Shown here: piece by piece, positions 1 through 8,284 of the stretch
Position numbering within the stretch: position 1 is the first letter of the stretch
Layout: each line of letters starts with the position of its first letter
From: Trueperaceae bacterium
Lineage (GTDB): Bacteria; Deinococcota; Deinococci; Deinococcales; Trueperaceae
Direction of reading: 5' to 3'
DNA length: 8,488 nt
NCBI GenBank assembly: GCA_007121175.1
Contig: SKMG01000225.1
Coordinates: 1 to 8,488, forward strand
Translations under genes and position numbers: made by a program
Notes under the pieces: generated by a model
What the model was told of the DNA's origin: nothing
The model's input: the letters and a program-made list of their open reading frames with translations, nothing else
Databases searched by the model: none

Positions 1-1138
1 CCGGCACCAGCGAGGCGATCACGCTGGTGGCCAACGACACGCCGCAGACCCAGGCCACATCCCAGGCCTCGACCACCACCGGCAGCTGAGTGATGAAGTA
101 CAGATCGCCCGGCAGCGGGAACGGCTGGGCCCGGAAGTAGCCGGTGACGCCGAGGCCGAGCAGCGTGCCGAGCAGCGTGCCGGCGGCGCCGAGCGCGAAG
201 CCCTCGAGCGTGAACACCGAGAGCACCTGCCGTGAGCTAGCGCCGAGCGCGCGCAGGATGGCGATGTCGCGGGTCTTCTCGGCGACGGTCAGTACCATCA
301 CGTTGGCGATGCCCATCGCGGCGACCAAGACGATCAGGAAGGTGACCACCGAGATGACCGCCTTCTGCAGCCGCAGCTGCGTGATGAGGTTGCCGAAGAG
401 CCGCTCCCAGGAGGTCGGCAAGAGTGCGAACGCCTGGCCGAGGCGCTCGCCGACTGCGGAGGCCGACTGCGGATCGCTGACGCGCACGTGGTAGCCGCCG
501 ATCTGCCCCTCGGCGCCCAGGTAACCCTGGACCACAGGCAGCGCGGCGTAGGCGGTGACGGCGTCGATGAGCTCGTTGCCGACACGGAAGGTGTCGGTGA
601 CCTCGAGGGTGAGGGTGCGGCCGCCGAGCTCGCGGAGCATCACCGTGTCACCGGCCAGGACGCCGAGCTGCGAGGCCAGCGAGGCGCCGAGCACGACGCC
701 GCCCTCGCGTTCGAGCGCAGCGCGGGCGCCGGCGATCGCGGGGAGATCGAGCACCTGGGCGTGGTGGTCGGGATCGATGCCGATGAGCTGTGCGAAGCCC
801 TGGCGCGCGCTGATGCCGAGCGTCGCGCTGGCGCGCCGTGCGATCAGCGCCTGGCCGCTCAAGAAGGGGCTCACCGCCACGACGTCGTCCTGTGCGGCGA
901 TCGTCCTGCGCACCGCCTCGTCGTGCGGCAGCCGCTCGCCGGCGACGTAGGCCTGCAAGGTGACGTGCGGCGTGGCTTGCAGGGTGCTGCTGATGAGCTC
1001 GTCGATGAAGCCGTTGGTGAGCGACAGCGCGGTGATCAGTACGGTCACGCCGACCGCCACGCCCAGCACCGTGATCACGCTCTGGAGCGCGCGACGACGC
1101 ACGTGGCGCCAGGCGAGGAAGAGGACGAACGGGCGCAC
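1..1138 (-). CDS. FtsX/LolE-type ABC transporter permease, C-terminus cut by window edge
   Basis: Membrane subunit of an ABC exporter of the MacB/LolC/LolE type, which couples a cytoplasmic ATPase to movement of lipoproteins or other envelope substrates. Translating from the GTG at 1138 gives 379 residues with no stop before the edge. It starts VRPFVLFLAWRHVRRR, typical of the family's cytoplasmic N-terminus. A first membrane helix spans about residues 19-40, a periplasmic MacB_PCD-like domain about 42-250, then hydrophobic segments at about 259-285, 312-334 and 360-379. The hallmark between helices 2 and 3, AEKTRDIAILRALGAS (286-301), is clear. LolC/E proteins are about 400-415 aa, so only some 20-40 residues are missing. 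The GTG was chosen because an in-frame TGA lies two codons upstream (1142-1144). No ATPase or partner permease is in the window; they may lie downstream beyond the edge. Substrate cannot be told; LolE or a general FtsX-family exporter are both possible. Confidence 0.9.
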   Translation of the reverse strand, partial: MRPFVLFLAWRHVRRRALQSVITVLGVAVGVTVLITALSLTNGFIDELISSTLQATPHVTLQAYVAGERLPHDEAVRRTIAAQDDVVAVSPFLSGQALIARRASATLGISARQGFAQLIGIDPDHHAQVLDLPAIAGARAALEREGGVVLGASLASQLGVLAGDTVMLRELGGRTLTLEVTDTFRVGNELIDAVTAYAALPVVQGYLGAEGQIGGYHVRVSDPQSASAVGERLGQAFALLPTSWERLFGNLITQLRLQKAVISVVTFLIVLVAAMGIANVMVLTVAEKTRDIAILRALGASSRQVLSVFTLEGFALGAAGTLLGTLLGLGVTGYFRAQPFPLPGDLYFITQLPVVVEAWDVAWVCGVSLATSVIASLVP

Positions 1139-1143
1139 GTATC

Positions 1144-1149
1144 AGTCTA
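1144..1149 (-). promoter_or_regulatory. Candidate -10 box (TAGACT) for a leaderless permease transcript
   Basis: TAGACT lies 5 nt before the GTG start, with no purine-rich Shine-Dalgarno between. This spacing would put the transcription start at or next to the start codon. No convincing -35 hexamer is seen, and unlike most other promoters here there is no TG extension. Confidence 0.4.
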
Positions 1150-1201
1150 GCCCGCGCCCCCGGCGGGCCGTGGGAGCGGGCGGCACGGCGCGAGCGGCAT
1201 G

Positions 1202-1224
1202 GCGCCCGCGCCACGGGCGGGCGC
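1202..1224. terminator. GC-rich hairpin between the 3D-domain gene and the permease gene
   Basis: Perfect 8-bp arms, GCGCCCGC (1202-1209) and GCGGGCGC (1217-1224), enclose a 7-nt loop. The hairpin lies about 80 nt after the stop of the 3D-domain gene and upstream of the permease promoter, so it could end the first transcript. There is no U-tract on either strand, so it is a weak terminator call; in GC-rich DNA such arms also arise by chance. Confidence 0.3.
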
Positions 1225-1301
1225 GCCGGCGATGGGGCAGCGGCGCGCCGCGGTCGGACGAGAGCGCCGCTCACTGCGTGTCGCGGGTGGTTGTGAGCTC
1301 T

Positions 1302-3437
<2,136 letters not shown>

Positions 3438-3457
3438 CGCTCAGGCCGGCGGCGTCC

Positions 3458-4042
3458 TCACGGCACGCGCTCGATCAGGTCGACGACGCTGCCGTCTTGC
3501 GTCACGAAGCGCACCACGCCGACGCTCGGCACGAAGAACAGGTCGAGCAGGGTCGAGGCGCCGGTGTTGGTGAGCGTGCGCTGCCGCACTTGCAGGGCGT
3601 TGAAGCGCCCGGCGGGGGTCTGGATGCCGCGTAGCCCGAGCACCTCGGCGTCGAGCGTGATGGTGAACGTGCCGAGGTCGGTGGTCGAGCGCCAGTTGGA
3701 GCCCACCGCGAGCGGCGCGGCCGGGTAGATCAGCAGCGGCGGATCGTAGCGCAGCAGCTGCCCGCCGGAGGCGCTGCCGAGCGTACGCACGCCGTCAGGA
3801 GCGTAGATCAGGTAGTCCTCCGAGATCGGCACGCCGCCCAAGTAGTGCGTGAGCACCATCACCTCGACCCCGCCAAAGTCGCGCGGGCCGCTCATGAGCT
3901 GGGTGACGCCCGAGTCGTACGTCCAGCTCTTGCCCGCGCCGTGCGGGTAGTAGTCGGGCTGCGCGACGGCGGTGCCGAGAGCGAGGCACAGGACGAGCAG
4001 CGGCGCGAGGCAGCGGTTCGGGAACGATCTCTTGGTGATCAT
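3458..4042 (-). CDS. Secreted beta-rich protein of unknown function, second gene after proC
   Basis: A 194-aa protein with a clear Sec signal peptide: basic MITKR start, hydrophobic core about 12-24, and an AVA site giving cleavage after residue 27, so it is periplasmic or extracellular. It is not a lipoprotein: the cysteines (11 and 19) are within the signal. The mature part begins YYPHGAGKSWTYDSG, a pattern I know from assorted secreted proteins of the 'yyPl..G..WtY' kind, and ends with PAGRFNALQVRQRT and LFFVPSVGVVRFV, the matching 'vPaGtF..l.v' and 'y.pgvG.V' strands of that fold. Mature protein lacks cysteines and obvious catalytic motifs. Its ATG overlaps the proC stop (ATGA, 4039-4042), so translation is probably coupled; a modest GAGGGG lies 8 nt upstream inside proC. 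Function unknown; a tie to proline metabolism is not implied by sequence. Confidence 0.85.
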   Translation of the reverse strand: MITKRSFPNRCLAPLLVLCLALGTAVAQPDYYPHGAGKSWTYDSGVTQLMSGPRDFGGVEVMVLTHYLGGVPISEDYLIYAPDGVRTLGSASGGQLLRYDPPLLIYPAAPLAVGSNWRSTTDLGTFTITLDAEVLGLRGIQTPAGRFNALQVRQRTLTNTGASTLLDLFFVPSVGVVRFVTQDGSVVDLIERVP

Positions 4043-4881
4043 GCGCGGTACCCCTCGCCGGAGAGCTCTCCGGCCCGCTCGCTGGCGGCCTCGATCGCGT
4101 CCATCAGCGCGAAGCGCAGCCGGTGGCGCTCCAGCGTCCGCACCCCGGCGATGGCCGTGCCGCCCGGCGAGGCGACCTCGTCCTTGATCGAGGCGGGATC
4201 GGCACCCTCGAGCAGCCGCGCGGTGGCGAGCAGCACCTGGCGGGCGAGGTCGCGCGCCAAGTCGCGATGGAAGCCGACCCGCACACCGCCGTCGGCCAGC
4301 GACTCGGCGACCAGCGCGGCGAACGCTGGGCCCGAGCCAGAGAGGCCGGTGAAGGCGTCGAAGAGCGACTCGGGGATCTCAAAGACGCTGCCGCAGCCCT
4401 GGAACAGGGCGCGGGCGAAGTCGAGGTCGGCGGGGTTGGTCTCCGCGGTCCATGCGAGCGCGGTGGCGCTCGCGCCCACGCGCGCGCCCAGGTTGGGCAT
4501 CGCCCGCACCACCCGCGGGCTGCCGAGCCGCTTCGCCAGCGTGTCGAGCGTCACGCCAGCCATGATCGACACGAAGCCGGCGTGACGGCGGGCGATCAGC
4601 GGCGCTACGCGCTCGAAGGCCTGCGGCTTCACGGCGACCAGCACCCGCTCGGCTCGATGCACGGCGGCGTCGTCGAGCGGGGCGATGCCGAAGCGCGCGG
4701 CGAGCGCGTCGCGCCGTGCGGGATCCGGATGGAACACGCCGAGGTCCGTAGCCCGCAGTGCGCCGCAGCGCAGCGCGCCGTGGATCACCGCGCTGCCCAT
4801 GCGCCCCGCGCCGACGACCGCCAGCGCGACCTCGTCGCGCGGCCGGCCCTCGCCCTCGTGCGGCTCGTGAGCAGGCGTCAC
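4039..4881 (-). CDS. proC: Pyrroline-5-carboxylate reductase
   Basis: Reduces L-1-pyrroline-5-carboxylate to L-proline with NAD(P)H, the last step of proline synthesis, in the cytoplasm. The 280-aa protein shows a Rossmann dinucleotide site VVGAGRMGSA (22-31), AVKPQ (83-87), SIMAGVTLDTL (105-115), VVRAMPNLGARVG (124-136), TGLSGSGPAF (178-187) and the C-terminal signature DEVASPGGTAIAGV (234-247) that lines the substrate site and dimer interface. The usual MPNTPA is MPNLGA here; otherwise conserved. Length is near the usual 265-280, with about 17 extra hydrophilic residues at the N-terminus. The GTG start is set by a -10 box ending 6 nt upstream; an internal start close to residue 18 is possible. 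It heads a two-gene operon with the secreted protein and is divergent from the arsR-like gene. Confidence 0.95.
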   Translation of the reverse strand: MTPAHEPHEGEGRPRDEVALAVVGAGRMGSAVIHGALRCGALRATDLGVFHPDPARRDALAARFGIAPLDDAAVHRAERVLVAVKPQAFERVAPLIARRHAGFVSIMAGVTLDTLAKRLGSPRVVRAMPNLGARVGASATALAWTAETNPADLDFARALFQGCGSVFEIPESLFDAFTGLSGSGPAFAALVAESLADGGVRVGFHRDLARDLARQVLLATARLLEGADPASIKDEVASPGGTAIAGVRTLERHRLRFALMDAIEAASERAGELSGEGYRA

Positions 4882-4887
4882 GCGTGC

Positions 4888-4896
4888 ATCCTATCA
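4888..4896 (-). promoter_or_regulatory. Extended -10 box of proC, leaderless arrangement
   Basis: Minus-strand TGA-TAGGAT (4896-4888) stands 6 nt before the proC GTG, with no Shine-Dalgarno. The rest of the 182-bp proC/arsR intergenic region holds only the arsR operator and promoter and a small 5-bp hairpin (4932-4944). Confidence 0.5.
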
Positions 4897-5015
4897 GCGT
4901 CGCGGCCGGCGGCGACGGCAGTCCTGCACACCGAGGCAGCCTCGCCGTAGCCGAGGGACGAGCCGCCGCTGCCGACGGCTGTGGGCGGTGACTCCACCAG
5001 GCGCCGAGGCAACAC

Positions 5016-5031
5016 TCAAGTGTGCACTTGA
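5016..5031. promoter_or_regulatory. Palindromic operator, probably for the adjacent ArsR-type repressor
   Basis: TCAAGTG (5016-5022), TG, CACTTGA (5025-5031) form a perfect 7-bp inverted repeat. The right arm overlaps the -35 hexamer TTGACT (5028-5033), so a bound dimer would block RNA polymerase. ArsR-family dimers commonly bind such 12-2-12-like or shorter AT-enriched palindromes at their own promoters; assignment to this repressor is inferred from position. Confidence 0.7.
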
Positions 5032-5056
5032 CTTTCGTGCCGCCGCGGCGGATACT
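5028..5056 (+). promoter_or_regulatory. Sigma-70-type promoter of the arsR-SRPBCC operon
   Basis: -35 TTGACT (5028-5033) is separated by 17 bp from -10 GATACT (5051-5056), which ends 7 nt before the ATG at 5064. This is the best -35/-10 pair in the window. The predicted start of transcription is at or one base before the ATG, so the first gene is likely leaderless, and this rules out the upstream in-frame GTG at 5022, which lies inside the operator. Confidence 0.7.
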
Positions 5057-5063
5057 CGGGTTC

Positions 5064-5471
5064 ATGCACGCGCACGCAGCCACCAGCGATCAGGTGTTCC
5101 AGGCCCTCGGCGACCCCACGAGGCGCGCGATCGTGACGCAGCTCGGGAGTGGGCCGGCGTCCGTGAGCCAGCTCGCCCGGCCCCTGCCGATCAGCCTGGC
5201 GGCTGTGGTGCAACACGTGCAAGTGCTGGAGGCCAGCGGTCTCGTTGCGACGCGCAAGCAGGGCCGCGTGCGCACCTGTCACCTCGTCCCCGACGCGCTG
5301 CAGGAGGCCGAGCGCTGGCTCGCCCGGCGGCGCGCTCTGTGGGAGGCGCGGCTCGACCGACTGGAGGCGCTGATGCGAGCCCGCCCGGCGACCGAGGACG
5401 CCGCTACCGACGAACGCACCGCCGCACCGATCGACGTGGCGGTCACCCCAACCGAGGAGGACTCAGGATGA
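5064..5471 (+). CDS. ArsR-type winged-helix transcriptional repressor
   Basis: A 135-aa DNA-binding repressor. Residues 10-27 (QVFQALGDPTRRAIVTQL) are the standard first helix of the family, 33-60 (SVSQLARPLPISLAAVVQHVQVLEASGL) the helix-turn-helix, and 61-74 (VATRKQGRVRTCHL) the wing. It continues with PDALQEAERWLARRRALWEARLDRLEAL, typical of members paired with AHSA1/SRPBCC proteins, then an acidic unstructured tail from about 108. The metal-binding ELCVCDL motif of ArsR/SmtB sensors is absent and the only cysteine is C72, so a metal signal is unlikely; the ligand is unknown. Start at 5064 follows from the promoter. Its stop overlaps the ATG of the next gene. It probably represses its own operon through the palindrome at 5016-5031. 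Confidence 0.93.
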   Translation: MHAHAATSDQVFQALGDPTRRAIVTQLGSGPASVSQLARPLPISLAAVVQHVQVLEASGLVATRKQGRVRTCHLVPDALQEAERWLARRRALWEARLDRLEALMRARPATEDAATDERTAAPIDVAVTPTEEDSG

Positions 5472-5965
5472 ACCGACCGACGCCGACTGACCGTGCTAAT
5501 CGCATCTTCGAGATCGCTCGCGAGTTCGATGCGCCGCGCGAAGAGGTGTTCCGTTACTTCGTCGAGCCCGAACTGATCGCGCGGTGGTGGGGGCCCGATG
5601 GCTTCGCCACGCCGGTCGAGCAGGTCGAGGTCGAGGCGCGGGTCGGCGGCCCGTACCGCAAGACCATGGTCCTCGAGAGCGAACAGATCGCTGCGGGTAT
5701 GGGCGTGCCGGTCGGCACGCCCTTCCCGGACCAGGCGACGGTGCTGGAGATCGTGCCGCCGGAGTTGCTCGTCGTGACCTCCGAGGCGCAGCCGGAGATG
5801 GGCTTGGTCGAGCGGACCGTTACTCGCATCGAGCTCCATGCCATGGGCCCGGAGCGCACGCGGGTGGTGCTGGTCGACGGGCCGTACGACGAGATGATGG
5901 CGCCGCACGCCGAGACCGGCTGGATGCAGCAGTTCGGCAAGCTCGAGCGGCTGCTGGCGGGTTGA
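5468..5965 (+). CDS. SRPBCC (AHSA1-type) domain protein
   Basis: A 165-aa cytoplasmic protein of the START/Bet v1 superfamily, AHSA1-like branch, whose helix-grip fold makes a cavity for a hydrophobic ligand. Signature stretch: IAREFDAPREEVFRYFVEPELIARWWGPDGF (16-46), followed by EVEARVGGPYRKTM (54-67), TVLEIVPPELLVVTSEA (91-107), RIELHAMGPERTRVVLVDGPY and C-terminal GWMQQFGKLERLLAG (151-165). Relative to the usual members it carries a longer loop at about 70-90. It starts within the arsR stop (ATGA, 5468-5471) and has a strong GAGGAGG (5454-5460) 7 nt upstream, so it is co-transcribed and co-regulated with the repressor. This pairing is common in bacteria; the ligand or stress it answers is not known from sequence. 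It ends 22 nt from the convergent asparaginase. Confidence 0.92.
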   Translation: MNRPTPTDRANRIFEIAREFDAPREEVFRYFVEPELIARWWGPDGFATPVEQVEVEARVGGPYRKTMVLESEQIAAGMGVPVGTPFPDQATVLEIVPPELLVVTSEAQPEMGLVERTVTRIELHAMGPERTRVVLVDGPYDEMMAPHAETGWMQQFGKLERLLAG

Positions 5966-5987
5966 TGCCGCGCCACCGAGCAGCGCC

Positions 5988-7031
5988 CTAGACGTTGGCG
6001 AGCGCGGCGGGCTCGGGGCTGAGCTCGCCGGCGAGGTCCTCGCCCATGCGCGCGGCGATGGCCGCCGGGGCGAGGTCGAGCGAGAGCAGCACGCTGAGCT
6101 TCGCCAGCGCCGCCTCGGCGGTCATGTCGCCGCCGGACACGACGCCGGCGTCGAGCAGCCCGCGTCCGGCGGCGTAGGCGTCCATGCGCACCGTGCCGCG
6201 CAGGCACTGCGTGACGTTGACGATCACCACGCCGCGCGCGCTCGCCTCGGCGAGCGCCGAGAGCAGATCGGCGTCGCGCGACGGCGCGTTGCCGCTGCCG
6301 TAGGTCTCCAGCACCAGGCCACGCACCGGTTCGCGGAGCACGTGCCGCAGCGTGGCGCCGGTGATGCCGGGGAAGAGCCTCAAGGCCACCACCGGAACCG
6401 GACGCAGGCGCGAGGCCCGCAGCGGTCCCGGCTGCGCGGGCCGTAGCAGCTCCTCACGCCAGGCGACGTCGACCCCCACCTCGGCGAGCGGCGGCAGGTT
6501 GGGCGAGTCGAAGGCGTCGAAGCCGAACGACGACACTTTGGTGCTGCGGTTGCCGCGCAGCAGCCGGCCGTTCATGTACACCGCCACCTCGCGCAGGCGC
6601 GGGTCGCACGCCAGCAGCAAGGAGGTGATCAGGTTCTCGCGCCCGTCGCTGCGCACCTCGACCAGCGGGATCTGCGACCCGGTCAAGACGACCGGCCGGT
6701 CGAGGCCCTCGAGCAGGAACGACAGCGCCGAGGCGCTGTAGGCCATGGTGTCGGTGCCATGCAGCACCACCGCGCCGGCGACGTGCGGAAGTCGCTCCGC
6801 GAGCGCATCGGCCATGCACTGCCAGTTCTCCGGTCGCATGTCCGAGGAGTCGAGCAGTTCGTCGAGCTCGATGAGATCGATCTCCGGCAGCGGCGCGCGG
6901 CCGAGCTCCGGCAGCGCCGCCAGCTCGGCCGCCAGCGCCCCTGGCGCGGGCGCGTAGGAACCGTCGGCTCCCCGGCGCATGCCCAGGGTGCCGCCGGTGT
7001 GGAGCAGCAGGACACGCGGACGCTCGTCCAT
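5988..7031 (-). CDS. ansA: L-asparaginase, type I-like (cytoplasmic)
   Basis: Hydrolyses L-asparagine to aspartate and ammonia. The 347-aa protein has both asparaginase signatures: LLLHTGGTLGM (8-18) with catalytic T12, and VVLHGTDTMAYSASAL (88-103) with T93 and D94. Others are the substrate-binding SSDM (62-65), the lysine of the second catalytic triad at K165 (NRSTKVSSFGFDAFDSPN), GSQIPL (118-123) and the C-terminal domain with ETYGSGNAP and NVTQCLRGTV. There is no signal peptide, and the HTGGTLGM and GFDAF.SPN forms match the E. coli AnsA branch, not periplasmic AnsB. The ATG at 7031 is fixed by the -10 box 6 nt upstream and by the first strand MDERPRVLLLHTGGT. Monocistronic between convergent SRPBCC and the divergent PH-domain gene. 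A glutamyl-tRNA amidotransferase D-type protein is excluded by lack of its N-terminal domain. Confidence 0.95.
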   Translation of the reverse strand: MDERPRVLLLHTGGTLGMRRGADGSYAPAPGALAAELAALPELGRAPLPEIDLIELDELLDSSDMRPENWQCMADALAERLPHVAGAVVLHGTDTMAYSASALSFLLEGLDRPVVLTGSQIPLVEVRSDGRENLITSLLLACDPRLREVAVYMNGRLLRGNRSTKVSSFGFDAFDSPNLPPLAEVGVDVAWREELLRPAQPGPLRASRLRPVPVVALRLFPGITGATLRHVLREPVRGLVLETYGSGNAPSRDADLLSALAEASARGVVIVNVTQCLRGTVRMDAYAAGRGLLDAGVVSGGDMTAEAALAKLSVLLSLDLAPAAIAARMGEDLAGELSPEPAALANV

Positions 7032-7037
7032 GGCGCG

Positions 7038-7046
7038 AGGCTACCA
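7038..7046 (-). promoter_or_regulatory. Extended -10 box of ansA, leaderless arrangement
   Basis: Minus-strand TGG-TAGCCT (7046-7038) followed by 6 nt and the ATG; no Shine-Dalgarno. It closely resembles the divergent promoter of the PH-domain gene (TGG-TACCCT). Confidence 0.5.
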
Positions 7047-7091
7047 GGAGCGCCGCACGAGCAGGCTTGCCTACCCTGGGAGCGCCGCACG
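7047..7091. repeat. Direct repeat between divergent ansA and PH-domain promoters
   Basis: The 13-mer GGAGCGCCGCACG occurs at 7047-7059 and 7079-7091, 32 bp start to start (about three helical turns). Each copy is preceded by CTACC, so the similarity extends to about 20 bp with a short indel. It fills the space between the two -10 boxes and could be a pair of binding sites or a small tandem duplication of the ansA promoter. Confidence 0.55.
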
Positions 7092-7104
7092 CGCGCCCGC
7101 GCGG

Positions 7105-7113
7105 TGGTACCCT
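7105..7113 (+). promoter_or_regulatory. Extended -10 box of the PH-domain gene
   Basis: TGG-TACCCT (7105-7113) ends 9 nt before the ATG, giving a leader of at most about 2-3 nt. No Shine-Dalgarno or clear -35 is seen. Confidence 0.45.
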
Positions 7114-7122
7114 GTTCGGTCG

Positions 7123-7584
7123 ATGGGCGAGCAGCCGATCCCCGCACGCGTCGATGCTTGGTTGGTCGCCGGCGTGGTGCTGCTGTTGGGAGCGATCGTG
7201 GCGATCGTGGTGCCACTGCTCGGCTCCGACGCGGTCGGTACCGGCGTGCGGGTGGTGATCGGCGCGCTGGCGCTCGGCATGGTGCTCGCCACGCTCTCGA
7301 TCACGGTGCCGGTGCGCTACGCCTTCGAGGACGGCGGCGTCTTCATCCGCGCAGGGCTCCTCAAGCTGCGGCTGGCCTACCCCGACATCGTGCTGGCGGA
7401 GAAGCGCTTCAGCCCGGTCTCCGGGGCCGCCTGGTCGTGGGTCAAGGTGCGGCTGGTGCTGCGCCAGGGAGGCCTGATCGAGATCGCGCCGCGCGACCGC
7501 GAGGCGTTCTTGGCCGAGCTCGCGAGGCGCGCGCCCCACCTGCGCCCGAGCGAGCGCGGGCTGCGCGATCCCCAGTACGCCTGA
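7123..7584 (+). CDS. Membrane protein with a bacterial PH-like (bPH_6/DUF1200-type) domain
   Basis: A 153-aa protein with two membrane helices (about 13-33 and 41-62) separated by a short loop, then a cytoplasmic-type PH-like domain. The domain reads VPVRYAFEDGGVFIRAGLLKLRLAYPDIVLAEKRFSP (62-98), then SWVKVRLVLRQGGLIEIAPRDREAFLAELARRAP (105-138). The 'yri.dg.l.ir.G' opening and the 'I.isP.dr..Fl..L' ending are the marks of this family. Such proteins are widespread and mostly uncharacterised; a role in membrane-associated sensing or scaffolding is only a guess. Earlier in-frame ATGs lie inside ansA on the other strand; the ATG at 7123 was chosen for the -10 box just upstream and because the hydrophobic helix follows. 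It stands alone, divergent from ansA and convergent with the acetyltransferase gene. Confidence 0.85.
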   Translation: MGEQPIPARVDAWLVAGVVLLLGAIVAIVVPLLGSDAVGTGVRVVIGALALGMVLATLSITVPVRYAFEDGGVFIRAGLLKLRLAYPDIVLAEKRFSPVSGAAWSWVKVRLVLRQGGLIEIAPRDREAFLAELARRAPHLRPSERGLRDPQYA

Positions 7585-7601
7585 AGACGCGGAGGGTTCG
7601 C

Positions 7602-7662
7602 GCACGAGGCGGTCGTGCTCGCGAGCGCCGCGGGCGCGGCGAAGGGCGCGCGGCGGCGCGCC
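7602..7662. terminator. Three tandem hairpins in a convergent intergenic region
   Basis: Three separate inverted repeats fill the 79-bp space between two convergent stops: GCACGA/TCGTGC (7602-7607, 7613-7618), CGCCGC/GCGGCG (7626-7631, 7636-7641) and GGCGCGC/GCGCGCC (7645-7651, 7656-7662), with 5-, 4- and 4-nt loops. The last one begins 1 nt after the acetyltransferase stop. Position suits transcription termination from both sides, but none has a U-tract. Confidence 0.45.
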
Positions 7663-7663
7663 T

Positions 7664-8284
7664 CTAGCGGATGCCGGGCGGTACCTGCGCCGGCGGCGGC
7701 TCGGGTAAGTTCGCCGGCATGGGCACGCCCTCGAGGCGCTTCACCAGGCCGTTCTCATTGCAGCCGACGAAGAACGGGCAGCGCAGGCACTCGGACCACA
7801 CCCGCGGGTGCAGGTCCCGGCTCTTGTCGATGGGCGTGAAGCCGCACTTCTCGAAGAAGCCGACCTCGTAGGTCCAGGCGAACAGCACCGGGATGCCGAT
7901 GCGGCGCGCCTCGGCCTCGCACGCCGCGACCAGCGCGCGTCCGACCCCACGGGCGGTCACGTCGGGCGCAACCGCCAGGCCGCGCACCTCGGCGATGTCG
8001 CCCCAGAGCACGTGCAGCGAGCCGTTGCCGGCGAACGCCGGGCCGTCTGGGGTATCGAGCTCGGCGACGAAGAAGTCGCGCAGGTTCTCGAAGATGCTCG
8101 GCATCGGCCGCACCAGCATCCGGCCCTGCGCGGCCCAGTAGCCGATGTTCTCGAAGATCCGCGGCACGTCCGAGGCGTTGGCCGGGCGCACCCGCACCTC
8201 GCCGAGCGCGGCCGCGCGTCGCTCGCCGGCGGTGGCTGCGAGTGAGGCGTGCGCGGCGGATGCGTTCACGACGGCGTCGCTCAT
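7664..8284 (-). CDS. GNAT acetyltransferase, probable short N-acetylglutamate synthase
   Basis: A 206-aa GNAT-fold enzyme. After an alanine-rich N-terminal extension (1-28), the domain starts VRVRPANASDVPRIFENI (30-47). It has an internal segment RMLVRPMPSIFENLRDFFVAE (55-75) like the 'L..R...e....F.V.e' of ArgA domains, strand 4 IAEVRGLAVAPD (97-108), and the acetyl-CoA loop TARGVGRAL (110-118). FFEKCGFTPIDKSRDLHPRVWSECLRCPFFVGCNE (143-177) follows. The end resembles the short N-acetylglutamate synthases, which carry the same tryptophan and spaced cysteines (here C166, C169, C175). A proline-rich tail (190-206) is unusual. It overlaps the argH stop by ATGA with AGGAGG (8292-8297) 7 nt upstream, so it is translated with argH; the likely reaction is glutamate plus acetyl-CoA to N-acetylglutamate, the first step of arginine synthesis. 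Substrate is inferred; a generic GNAT remains possible. Confidence 0.82.
   Translation of the reverse strand: MSDAVVNASAAHASLAATAGERRAAALGEVRVRPANASDVPRIFENIGYWAAQGRMLVRPMPSIFENLRDFFVAELDTPDGPAFAGNGSLHVLWGDIAEVRGLAVAPDVTARGVGRALVAACEAEARRIGIPVLFAWTYEVGFFEKCGFTPIDKSRDLHPRVWSECLRCPFFVGCNENGLVKRLEGVPMPANLPEPPPAQVPPGIR

Noticed and set aside
488..1150. Long plus-strand open frames across the permease gene
   Set aside because: They are antisense to a permease whose full family pattern is clear on the minus strand; the translations are rich in Arg, Ala and Gly and match no family.
1241..1250. Perfect palindrome CGGCGCGCCG in the permease upstream region
   Set aside because: Short GC-only palindromes are expected by chance at this base composition and it has no clear relation to the promoter.
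3438..3457. Terminator between convergent tgt and the secreted-protein gene
   Set aside because: The gap is 20 nt; the only pairing found (GCCGT with ACGGC) has a long loop and runs into the coding regions.
5022..5063. Upstream GTG start for the arsR-like gene adding 14 residues
   Set aside because: That codon lies in the operator and ahead of the -35 and -10 boxes, so it would not be transcribed from the promoter seen; the added residues also fall outside the family.
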